Shown here one piece after another: positions 1 through 7,330 of a DNA stretch of 62,338 nt. The stretch spans positions 1-62,338 of the forward strand of contig CAJUCQ010000007.1 in NCBI GenBank assembly GCA_910584905.1. Direction: 5' to 3'. Within the stretch, counting starts at the first letter, position 1; each line of letters opens with the position of its first letter. The notes under the pieces were generated by a model. The model saw only the letters and a list, made by a program, of their open reading frames with translations. It did no database searches and was not told the origin of the DNA. Made by a program: the position numbers and the translations under genes. This DNA comes from an uncultured Muribaculaceae bacterium (GTDB taxonomy: Bacteria > Bacteroidota > Bacteroidia > Bacteroidales > Muribaculaceae).

Positions 1-53
1 TGGCGATTCATTTGTATCTGAAATATTAATATATTAACTTAATTTTCAATCAC

Positions 54-72
54 TTCGGTAGTTTTTACCGAA
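54..72. other. Small hairpin upstream of the first gene
   Basis: A 7-bp perfect inverted repeat (TTCGGTA at 54-60, TACCGAA at 66-72) with a 5-nt loop lies about 40 nt before the start codon at 110. It could be a 5' UTR stem of the following mRNA or the tail of an upstream terminator. No clear TAnnTTTG box is visible in the first 109 bases. Confidence 0.35.
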
Positions 73-109
73 CCATTGTTAAATATTTACCCCTTAAACA
101 ACAATCCCG

Positions 110-1582
110 ATGAAGAAATTCTACTTCCTCATGACGGCACTCTCCATGTCCGTCGCAGCCAATGCGGCCGATTGGTATCTCGTTGGCGCCAACTACGGCT
201 GGACCGACGCTGCCGCCAACAAATTCGAGGCAACCGCCGACGCAAACGTATTCACCAAGACCGTCGACAACCTCAGCGGCACAATCAAAATCAAAGAAGC
301 CGAAGTGTGGAACACCTCCTTCAGCTCCAACGGCGACAAGCTTAAAGAAGGCGTAAGCTACTCGGCATCCAAGGACGGCGGCGACATCACCGTTGACGGC
401 TCCATCGCCAACGCCACCATCACCATCAACGTGGCCGACTACACCATCCTCGTGACCGGCAAAGCCTCCGAAAACGAATACTCCGAAGTTTACCTCATAG
501 GCGACTTCGGCGACGGCTGGAGCGAATCCCTCACAAGCTACCCCCTCACCTCCACCAACGGCACCACTTTCACCGGCACCTACGACCTCACGGCCGAAAC
601 CACCTACTTCAAGATGAAAGCCGGCTCGCTCGTTTACGGCACCGGCAACGTTGACATCGCCGTAGAGCTTGGCGAATCCTACACCGCCAGCCAGTTCGGC
701 AACGCCTTCTCAATCGGTGCAGGCGAATACACCTTCACCTTCGAACTCGCCAAGAACGCCGACACCGGCGTCCTCACCGTTACTGGCAAGGGCGACACCC
801 CCAATCCTCCCGTAATCGACACCAACCCCTTCCAGCTCCACGGCCAGATCACCGGCGTTGCAACTTGGGAAACCATAGACCTCACCAAGAACGCCGAAGG
901 CAACTGGGAATACACCGGCACGTTCGTCCCCGGCGAATTCGGACTCAAAGAAGTTGACGGCAGCGCATATGGCAAATGGATCGGCGGCAACGCAAACATC
1001 ACCGAAGCCGACAAAGCCTACTCCTTCACCGCAGGCGAAAACTCCACCAGCACCCTCGAAGGCACATACACCTTCGTCTACAACCCCACCGCATCGACCG
1101 TGACCTTCATCCCCTATCAGGGCGAAATCGAAATCGTCAAGGGCTACGCCCTCCGCGGCACCATCGTAAGCGGCGAATGGGAAAACTATGCCCTCACCGA
1201 AAACAACGGCGTATGGGAAACAACCCTCACCGTAATCCCCGGCGAATTCGGCATCCAGTACACCGAAAACGGATCGCAGAAGGGCTGGTTCTCCGCTCCC
1301 TCCGCCGCTGAAGCCGTTGTGGCCGAAGCAGGCACCTACACCGCAGCCGGCATCGGCGGCACCAACTGGGAAAGCTCCCTCGAAGGCCAGTACACCTTCA
1401 AGTTCAACCCCGAAACCGAAAAGCTCGAAGTTGTAAAAGTAGCCACCGGCATCGACACCATCATCGCCGAAGACGCCGAAGCCGTTTACTACAACCTTCA
1501 GGGCGTTCGCGTTACAAACCCCGAAAACGGCCTCTACATCCGCGTAGCCGGAAAGACCGCTTCGAAGGTTTACATCCGCTAA
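110..1582 (+). CDS. Secreted four-module beta-sandwich protein with C-terminal sorting-like tail (SusE/SusF-like)
   Basis: The 490-aa protein begins with a signal peptide (residues 1-19, cleavage near ANAA). Four similar modules follow at about 20-118, 122-228, 240-340 and 344-445. The third and fourth clearly repeat each other: both carry PGEFG, then a phrase like EGTYTF or EGQYTF. Module size and composition recall the carbohydrate-binding modules of SusE/SusF outer-membrane proteins, but there is no lipobox cysteine and no adjacent SusC/SusD, so a glycan-binding role is only a suggestion. The last 45 residues (YYNLQGVRV, then GLYIRVAGK) match the short C-terminal tail common on exported Bacteroidales proteins. 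The gene is followed by a strong terminator and appears monocistronic. Confidence 0.7.
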   Translation: MKKFYFLMTALSMSVAANAADWYLVGANYGWTDAAANKFEATADANVFTKTVDNLSGTIKIKEAEVWNTSFSSNGDKLKEGVSYSASKDGGDITVDGSIANATITINVADYTILVTGKASENEYSEVYLIGDFGDGWSESLTSYPLTSTNGTTFTGTYDLTAETTYFKMKAGSLVYGTGNVDIAVELGESYTASQFGNAFSIGAGEYTFTFELAKNADTGVLTVTGKGDTPNPPVIDTNPFQLHGQITGVATWETIDLTKNAEGNWEYTGTFVPGEFGLKEVDGSAYGKWIGGNANITEADKAYSFTAGENSTSTLEGTYTFVYNPTASTVTFIPYQGEIEIVKGYALRGTIVSGEWENYALTENNGVWETTLTVIPGEFGIQYTENGSQKGWFSAPSAAEAVVAEAGTYTAAGIGGTNWESSLEGQYTFKFNPETEKLEVVKVATGIDTIIAEDAEAVYYNLQGVRVTNPENGLYIRVAGKTASKVYIR

Positions 1583-1600
1583 TTCCGATAAACAAATCAT

Positions 1601-1639
1601 AAAAAATCCGCGGCCCCGCTTCGGGCTGCGGATTTTTTT
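1601..1639 (+). terminator. Rho-independent terminator after the secreted protein gene
   Basis: A-run plus TCCGC pairs with GCGGA followed by seven T, with a GC-rich inner stem (GGCCC/GGGCT). The closing T-run supplies most of the -33 TTTG box of the enolase promoter. Confidence 0.85.
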
Positions 1640-1668
1640 GCTTTATTGCAGGAAAATTCGTAAATTTG
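1637..1668 (+). promoter_or_regulatory. Bacteroidetes promoter for eno
   Basis: TTTG at 1637-1640, a 20-bp spacer and TAAATTTG at 1661-1668 match the Bacteroidetes primary sigma factor consensus. Transcription should start near 1673, giving a 5' UTR of about 70 nt. Confidence 0.8.
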
Positions 1669-1742
1669 CGCCGATAAAAACCGGCCCTCGCCGGAAAGCA
1701 TATCCGAAACACTAACATCCGACATAAAAAGTTGTTACAACT

Positions 1743-3035
1743 ATGAAAATTGAAAAAATCATTGGTCGTGAGGTGCTCGACTCTCGCGGCAACCCCACTG
1801 TTGAAGTAGACGTAATCCTCGAATCCGGCGCCAAAGGCCGCGCTTCCGTTCCCTCGGGCGCTTCCACGGGCGTTAACGAAGCCCTTGAGCTCCGCGACGG
1901 CGACAAAGCCCGCTACATGGGCAAAGGCGTCCTCAAAGCCGTAGCCAACGTCAACGGCCCCATCGCTCAGGCCCTCGTAGGCATGAGCGCCCTCGACCAG
2001 ATTGCTATCGACGAGACCATGCTCGCCCTCGACGGCACCGACACCAAGAGCAACCTCGGCGCAAACGCAATCCTCGGCGTTTCCCTCGCCGTTGCAAAGG
2101 CTGCCGCCGACTACCTCGACCTTCCCCTCTACAAGTACATCGGCGGATGCAACACCTACGTGCTCCCCGTGCCGATGATGAACATCATCAACGGCGGCGC
2201 TCACTCCGACGCCCCCATCTGCTTCCAGGAATTCATGATTCGCCCCATCGGCGCAAGCTCCTTCCGCGAAGGCATCCGCATGGGCACCGAAGTATTCCAC
2301 AACCTCAAGAGCGTCCTCAAGGCCCGCGGCCTCAGCACCGCCGTTGGCGACGAAGGCGGCTTCGCTCCCACCCTCGACGGCACTGAAGACGCCCTCAACG
2401 TTATCATCCAAGCTATCGAAAAGGCAGGCTACGTGCCCGGCCGCGACGTGACCATCGGTCTCGACTGCGCTTCCTCCGAATTCTTCCACGACGGCGTTTA
2501 CGACTACACGTGGAAGCAGGGCGCAAACGCTCCCAAGCTCACCAGCGCACAGCAGGCCGAATTCCTCAAGGAACTCGTTGAAAAATATCCCATCGACTCC
2601 ATCGAAGACGGCATGGCCGAAGGCGACTGGGAAGGCTGGAAGATTCTCACCGACCTCATCGGCAAAAACTGCCAGCTCGTCGGCGACGACCTCTTCGTTA
2701 CCAACGTCAAGTACCTCGAAAAGGGCATCGAACTCGGCTGCGCCAACTCGATTCTCGTTAAGGTGAACCAGATCGGCTCCCTCACCGAAACCCTCCGCGC
2801 CGTCGAACTCGCTCAGCGCAACGGCTACACCGCCGTTATCTCCCACCGCTCCGGCGAAACCGAAGACGCAACCATCGCCGACATCGCCGTGGCTACCAAC
2901 GCCGGACAGATCAAGACCGGTTCCGCAAGCCGCTCCGACCGTATGGCCAAGTACAACCAGCTCCTCCGCATCGAAGAAGAGCTCGGTGCCGCCGCCGCTT
3001 ACGGCTACGGCAAGAAGAGCAAGCGCGCCGAATAA
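1743..3035 (+). CDS. eno: Enolase (phosphopyruvate hydratase)
   Basis: This 430-aa glycolytic enzyme interconverts 2-phosphoglycerate and phosphoenolpyruvate in the cytoplasm. The length is normal for a bacterial enolase. Family signatures are intact: GGAHSDAP at 151-158, GDEGGF at 202-207, IEDG at 287-290 (metal ligands), the catalytic lysine in LVKVNQ near 340, and SHRSGETED at 367-375. It has its own consensus promoter and its own terminator, so it is monocistronic. The C-terminus is short and basic (KKSKRAE). Confidence 0.98.
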   Translation: MKIEKIIGREVLDSRGNPTVEVDVILESGAKGRASVPSGASTGVNEALELRDGDKARYMGKGVLKAVANVNGPIAQALVGMSALDQIAIDETMLALDGTDTKSNLGANAILGVSLAVAKAAADYLDLPLYKYIGGCNTYVLPVPMMNIINGGAHSDAPICFQEFMIRPIGASSFREGIRMGTEVFHNLKSVLKARGLSTAVGDEGGFAPTLDGTEDALNVIIQAIEKAGYVPGRDVTIGLDCASSEFFHDGVYDYTWKQGANAPKLTSAQQAEFLKELVEKYPIDSIEDGMAEGDWEGWKILTDLIGKNCQLVGDDLFVTNVKYLEKGIELGCANSILVKVNQIGSLTETLRAVELAQRNGYTAVISHRSGETEDATIADIAVATNAGQIKTGSASRSDRMAKYNQLLRIEEELGAAAAYGYGKKSKRAE

Positions 3036-3062
3036 TCCCGGTCCGCAGCTCCCTGACCGCAC

Positions 3063-3099
3063 AAAAAAAACGCCATCCCTCAAGGGTGGCGTTTTTTTT
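3063..3099 (+). terminator. Rho-independent terminator after eno
   Basis: A run of A, CGCCA, CCCT, a 2-nt loop, AGGG, TGGCG and eight T form a near-perfect intrinsic terminator. Confidence 0.9.
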
Positions 3100-3101
3100 G
3101 C

Positions 3102-3109
3102 TACCTTTG
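3102..3109 (+). promoter_or_regulatory. -7 box of the polytopic membrane protein gene
   Basis: TACCTTTG ends 15 nt before the ATG at 3125. No TTTG lies at the usual 19-21 bp upstream, because that position is inside the eno terminator stem. The box implies a 5' UTR of about ten nt. Confidence 0.5.
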
Positions 3110-3124
3110 CAAAAAAATTCTTAC

Positions 3125-4366
3125 ATGCCATATCTCCGACATGCGCTCCGCATACTCATCCTATGGGCGGCCCTTGCGGCCCTGTTTACGGCCGGCATAT
3201 GCCTGTCGCAGACCCTCGGCGAAAACAAACGCGTGCTCGACAACGCCGTAGCATCTCTCAAAATCATAGACTCCGAAGGCCAGTATCCCGCCCGCACCGT
3301 TCTGAAAGCAGTATTCGAGAACTTCACCGACGCACTCATGATATCCGCCGCCACGGCGCCCCCGAATGACGGCGAGACACTTGTCGAAACAGCTTTCGCC
3401 GCCCGCTGCTCATTCGGCGAGTATGGCGAGCGCCCGCTGACCGTGGCGCAGAAAGCCCTCGCATCGATAGCCGATGACGACTACAGCGGCTACGCACCAT
3501 ACGGACGCTACTGGCACGGCTATCTCCTTACCCTCCGCCCGGCGCTTTACTTCACCGATATAAAGGGGATGAGAGCCGTCAACGCCGCGGTCCTTTGCGC
3601 GCTGGTGCTCGCCGCCCTCGGCGCCACATGGCGCCGGGTCGGCCTCGGGCCTACGCTGTGCCTGTCGGCCGCGCTGGCCGTCGTATGGACATGGTACGTG
3701 CCGGACTCGCTGATGTACTGCACCTGCTTTTTCATCGCCCTCGGCTTTTACACATGGCTCATGGCCGCACCTCCGCGGTGGCTTTCCGCCGATAGATGCG
3801 CCCTTATTTTCTTTACCATAGGCGCGCTGACATCATACTTCGACCTCCTGAGCACCCCGCTCATCACCTTCGGCCTTCCCGTCACGGCGCCCCTGCTCAG
3901 ACGCAAGCGCATGCCCGACTACCGTTTTCTCATCGGATGCCTCGCCCTCTGGTGCGCCGGATACGCCGGGCTATGGGCCACAAAATGGCTGCTGACAGCC
4001 CTGTTCACCCCCCTTGAGCTGATGGAATCCACGCTGGCGCAGATTCGCTTACGCACCACCCCCGTGATTATGGCTACCGACGGACTTATTCCGCCAAAAG
4101 CTCTATGGATGGTAAAACGCGCAGCCGCGCTCGCGGCCCTGACGGTCATAGCGGCTCTTATCGCATATTGCCGCGGACGGCAGGCGCAAATGGTGCGCTA
4201 CAGCTCCTTTGCCGTTCTGGCATCCCTCCCCGTATTATGGGCCCTTGCCCTTCAGGACCACAGCTTCATCCACGTGTGGTTTGTCTGGCGCATCGGCTTG
4301 GTGAGCGTCCTCGGATGCCTGCTCTTCATTTTCTACACATTCAAGACAAGCCACCACCCGTCCTGA
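3125..4366 (+). CDS. Polytopic membrane protein of unknown function (GT-C-like topology)
   Basis: I start the protein at the ATG at 3125 (413 aa), because the frame's earlier start codon lies inside the eno terminator and upstream of the -7 box. An N-terminal membrane segment (about residues 9-29) is followed by a soluble stretch of roughly 110 residues with polar and charged character. About eight further hydrophobic segments run to the C-terminus. One carries the phrase TSYFDLLSTPL, which I associate with uncharacterised polytopic proteins of Gram-positive polysaccharide loci; this is from memory. The arrangement of a loop after the first membrane helix resembles GT-C glycosyltransferases, but no catalytic motif was recognised. 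The gene is monocistronic, between eno and the convergent oxalate operon. Confidence 0.65.
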   Translation: MPYLRHALRILILWAALAALFTAGICLSQTLGENKRVLDNAVASLKIIDSEGQYPARTVLKAVFENFTDALMISAATAPPNDGETLVETAFAARCSFGEYGERPLTVAQKALASIADDDYSGYAPYGRYWHGYLLTLRPALYFTDIKGMRAVNAAVLCALVLAALGATWRRVGLGPTLCLSAALAVVWTWYVPDSLMYCTCFFIALGFYTWLMAAPPRWLSADRCALIFFTIGALTSYFDLLSTPLITFGLPVTAPLLRRKRMPDYRFLIGCLALWCAGYAGLWATKWLLTALFTPLELMESTLAQIRLRTTPVIMATDGLIPPKALWMVKRAAALAALTVIAALIAYCRGRQAQMVRYSSFAVLASLPVLWALALQDHSFIHVWFVWRIGLVSVLGCLLFIFYTFKTSHHPS

Positions 4367-4385
4367 CACCCGCTGAACACATCAA

Positions 4386-4419
4386 GAGGCTGTGTCAAAT
4401 TGAATTATGACACAGCCTC
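4386..4419. terminator. Bidirectional hairpin between convergent genes
   Basis: A 12-bp perfect stem (GAGGCTGTGTCA at 4386-4397, TGACACAGCCTC at 4408-4419) with a 10-nt AT-rich loop lies between the membrane protein gene (+) and the AEC permease gene (-). It lacks a long T-run on either side. Its position suggests it ends transcription from both directions. Confidence 0.6.
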
Positions 4420-4442
4420 CGTATTGTGCAGATACGCCGCTC

Positions 4443-5417
4443 TTATGCAAAAGTATTGATAGCCATATCGGTAATCCATATCCACAGCGGGCAGAACCCG
4501 ATGAAGAGAATCACCGACAGCGTCAGCGACGACGTGCCCGTGGCCACGTAAGTGTTGTACTCGTCGGCAATGATGATACCCGAGAATGCCGGCGGGAGAG
4601 CGCAGGCCACGATGAGCATCTTGAGATTGAGAGGATCCATGTGGGCAAGAAGACCGATCACGAGCACCACGGCCGGCATAACTATCATCTTCATGATAGA
4701 GCCGAGCACGGCCTGCCAGTTAATCGTAATCTTGATGGCGGCAAGGGTGATGCCGGCCGAGAACACGGCCATAGACGCATTGGCCTTGGCGATGAGGTCG
4801 AACGACGGGCTCGCCCATGCAGGCCAGTGCAACCCGCAGACCACGAGCACCACGGCGAGGATAGGAGCCCACGCCACAGGCTGCGCCAAAGCGTGGAGCA
4901 CAGGCTTCCATGCGCTTTCCTTAGAGCCGGTGCCCGGATGCTGCTTCTCAAGAGAGGCATTCATCAGCGACAAACCCACGGGGATGCCGATGGCGTTGAC
5001 GACGATGCCGACGATAGCCACAACGAGAGCCACCGATGGCGACGTCCCGAAGATAGGCTCCAGCACGGCGAAGCCGAGGAAGCCGATTGTGGGCGAGCCG
5101 CTGATAAGAGCCGACACGGCGGCGTCGGCGCCCGTGTTTTTCTTGAACATCCTGAACACGAAGTAGACAAGCATGAAACATGCCATGATGCCTACGGTCG
5201 ACACGATGGTCAGCTTGATGTCCTTTACAAGGTCCTCGCGGGAGGCCTGCACTATCGACACGAATAGTGCGGCCGGAAGAGCATAATCGAGCACCACTTT
5301 GTTGAACTTCTTGGCGTCATCACCGGTGAATATGCCTTTCTTGCCGGAGATATAGCCCGCGAGCATCACCACGAGTATCGGGACGATGGCGTATAGTAAA
5401 ACGTGGGACAAATCCAT
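4443..5417 (-). CDS. AEC-family permease (YfdV-like), candidate oxalate/formate transporter
   Basis: The 324-aa protein has about ten hydrophobic segments. The inverted-repeat layout and the opening (membrane helix, then SGKKG and a conserved KFNKVVLDYALPA phrase) are typical of the auxin efflux carrier family. It is the last gene of the minus-strand cluster frc-oxc-AEC. In E. coli the yfd operon has the same order, yfdW (frc), yfdU (oxc), yfdV (AEC transporter). The neighbourhood therefore suggests transport of oxalate in, formate out, or exchange of the two. No member of this window resembles the MFS antiporter OxlT of Oxalobacter. The substrate is an inference from context; AEC proteins also carry malate and other carboxylates. 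Confidence 0.85.
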   Translation of the reverse strand: MDLSHVLLYAIVPILVVMLAGYISGKKGIFTGDDAKKFNKVVLDYALPAALFVSIVQASREDLVKDIKLTIVSTVGIMACFMLVYFVFRMFKKNTGADAAVSALISGSPTIGFLGFAVLEPIFGTSPSVALVVAIVGIVVNAIGIPVGLSLMNASLEKQHPGTGSKESAWKPVLHALAQPVAWAPILAVVLVVCGLHWPAWASPSFDLIAKANASMAVFSAGITLAAIKITINWQAVLGSIMKMIVMPAVVLVIGLLAHMDPLNLKMLIVACALPPAFSGIIIADEYNTYVATGTSSLTLSVILFIGFCPLWIWITDMAINTFA

Positions 5418-5458
5418 AACTTTGAATTTTTAATGTTGATAATCCGAAAACTCAATTC

Positions 5459-5484
5459 CCCCCCTGCGGCGCGCCGCAGGGGGG
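5459..5484 (-). terminator. 26-bp perfect palindrome between oxc and the AEC gene
   Basis: Two 13-nt arms (CCCCCCTGCGGCG and its exact complement) with no unpaired loop in the DNA palindrome lie 7 nt downstream of the oxc stop codon. In RNA this forms a very stable hairpin without a T-run. It may terminate part of the transcription, protect the frc-oxc mRNA 3' end, or set the permease level lower than the enzymes. Confidence 0.55.
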
Positions 5485-5491
5485 ATGGGGG

Positions 5492-7225
5492 TCAGACGGT
5501 GTAGTCAATCAGCGGAGCCGGATTGAGATAGCCGATGTGACCCGACTCCTTGCCGGAGTCGGCGGCAAGCTGCACGTTGATAAGCGCAGGCTTGCGCGAA
5601 GCGATGGATGCCTTCAGCGCCGTGACCAGCTCGTCGGGCGTGGTCACGTAGTAGGCCGCCGCTCCGAAAGCCTCGCCCAACTTGTCGTAGCGGGCATTGA
5701 TGTCGAGCGTCGTAGGCGCCACTCCTTCCGGGTTGCCGGGGTCCACGCCTATACCGTTGTAGATACCGCCGTTGTTGAAAATCACCACCGTGCAAGGCAG
5801 CTTGTAGCGGCAGATGGTCGAGAAGTCCATGCCCGAGAAACCGAAGGCCGAATCGCCCTCGATAGCCACGACGCTCTTGCCCGTGGCCACGGCTGCACCG
5901 ATGGTCGAGCCCATACCCATGCCCATGATGGCCCACGTGGCGCAGTCCACGCGGTGGCGCGGAAGCGACATGTCGATGGTGTCGCGCGTATCGTCGAGCG
6001 TGTTTGCGCCCTCGTTGACGAGAATCACGTCGGGATTGGCCTCAAGCACGGGCTTGATGGCGTTGAGCGCGGTCCAGTGGGTCATGGGCGACGTCTGCGC
6101 CGCAGCCGCGAGGCGAGCCGCAAACTTGGCATTCTTCTCCTTGGCCTCGGCCTGAAGGGAGGCGAGCCATGCGGGGTCGGCGGCCATGTCGCGCCCCTTC
6201 AGACCGGCGAGGAGCGCATCGAGCGAGAGACCGAGGTCGCCCACGACGGGTGCGGCCACAGGCACATTGCGGTCGATTTCCTCAGGCTCGACATCGAGCT
6301 GCACAAACTTCACGCCGGGATTCCACTTGCCACGGCCGAACGACAGCATCCAGTTGATGCGCGCGCCGACGACGATGACCACGTCGGCCTCCTTCATTAT
6401 CGTCGAGCGGCACGACAGGGCGCTCAGCGGCCCCGCATCAGGCATAAGCCCCTTGGCCATGCTCATGGCCAGATACGGAATCTTGTAAGTCTCGACAAGG
6501 GTCTTGATTTTATCGTCGACCTGCGCGTAGGCCGCGCCCTTGCCGAGAAGGATGGCCGGGCGCTTGGCCGAAGCGATAAGCCCTGCGGCGCGTTCGACGG
6601 CCTCGGCGTTGGGCGCGCAGGCCGCCACGGGATCGACAGGCGTATAGAAGAGCTTCTCGGCCTCGTCGGCATCCATGATTTCCGCCAGCGCCGGAGTGGT
6701 CATGTCGATATACACGCCGCCCGGACGGCCGCTGACGGCGGCGCGGTAGGCGCGGGCTACGGCCACGGGGATGTCCTTGGCGTGGCTGCAGCGGAAGGCC
6801 GCCTTCACGAGGGGCTTCGCCGTGTTGAACTGGTCGAGCTGTTCGTAAGTGCCCATGTCCATATCGACCATCGTCGGGTCGGAGGCGCCCGAAATCTGAA
6901 TCATCGGGTAGCAGTTGACCGTGGCGTTCGCCGTGGCCGTCAGGCCGTTGAGGAAGCCCAGCGACGACACTGTCAGGAGTACGCCGGGGCGCTTCGTCAG
7001 GAAGCCGTGGGTCGCGGCGGCCATGCCCGCCTGCTGTTCGAAGCGGAAGCCGTAGTAGTTCATACCTATTTTCTGCATCGCGTATGCCACCTCGGTGACA
7101 GGGATGCCGACGAGTCCGTAGACATCGTCAAGGCCCAGATTGTGAAGACTCCGGGCGAGGATATACATGCCGGTGACCTGTTGCGGAAACTTGGGTGCGG
7201 CATTTGAGGGTGTGGTTGCAGCCAT
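5492..7225 (-). CDS. oxc: Oxalyl-CoA decarboxylase
   Basis: This thiamine-diphosphate enzyme converts oxalyl-CoA to formyl-CoA and CO2, the energy-linked step of oxalate catabolism. At 577 aa it is the usual size (about 565-570). The N-terminal ThDP Pyr domain carries the expected glutamate (Glu63 in FRFEQQAG), followed by the SLGFLNGLTATANA stretch and YEQLDQ, characteristic of this branch as opposed to acetolactate synthase. The C-terminal PP domain has GDS at 457-459 and ends its metal/ThDP motif with NN at 484-485. It lies downstream of frc, whose product supplies formyl-CoA/oxalyl-CoA exchange, and upstream of the AEC permease. The start at 7225 gives a short Ala/Thr/Pro-rich leader before the first conserved helix (GMYILARSL). 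Confidence 0.96.
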   Translation of the reverse strand: MAATTPSNAAPKFPQQVTGMYILARSLHNLGLDDVYGLVGIPVTEVAYAMQKIGMNYYGFRFEQQAGMAAATHGFLTKRPGVLLTVSSLGFLNGLTATANATVNCYPMIQISGASDPTMVDMDMGTYEQLDQFNTAKPLVKAAFRCSHAKDIPVAVARAYRAAVSGRPGGVYIDMTTPALAEIMDADEAEKLFYTPVDPVAACAPNAEAVERAAGLIASAKRPAILLGKGAAYAQVDDKIKTLVETYKIPYLAMSMAKGLMPDAGPLSALSCRSTIMKEADVVIVVGARINWMLSFGRGKWNPGVKFVQLDVEPEEIDRNVPVAAPVVGDLGLSLDALLAGLKGRDMAADPAWLASLQAEAKEKNAKFAARLAAAAQTSPMTHWTALNAIKPVLEANPDVILVNEGANTLDDTRDTIDMSLPRHRVDCATWAIMGMGMGSTIGAAVATGKSVVAIEGDSAFGFSGMDFSTICRYKLPCTVVIFNNGGIYNGIGVDPGNPEGVAPTTLDINARYDKLGEAFGAAAYYVTTPDELVTALKASIASRKPALINVQLAADSGKESGHIGYLNPAPLIDYTV

Positions 7226-7258
7226 AATTCTTTGAGGAGAGTAAGAGGTTAAAAATCA

Positions 7259-7303
7259 AGCCCGAGGTTTTCAAGGTCATCGGGGCCTCAAAGACCTTGG
7301 GCT
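7259..7303 (-). promoter_or_regulatory. Hairpin between frc and oxc (possible attenuator)
   Basis: An imperfect 10-bp stem (AGCCCGAGGT with ACCTTGGGCT) spans the frc-oxc gap, and on the minus strand it is followed by a short T-rich stretch. A second, competing pairing exists inside it (AAGGTC with GACCTT). This could be a partial terminator or processing site that tunes the frc:oxc ratio. Confidence 0.45.
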
Positions 7304-7330
7304 AATATTGCGTACTTGCGCCGCGCGCCT

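Noticed and set aside
1512..3131. A 539-codon minus-strand open frame antisense to eno
   Set aside because: It covers eno, two terminators and a promoter. Its composition is that of a shadow frame.
5418..5425. TAACTTTG on the plus strand between the permease gene and oxc
   Set aside because: It points antisense to the operon, has no TTTG upstream at 19-21 bp, and no plus-strand gene follows.
5537..7207. A 556-codon plus-strand open frame antisense to oxc
   Set aside because: The translation is Arg/His/Gly-rich and motif-free, while oxc on the other strand has complete ThDP motifs.
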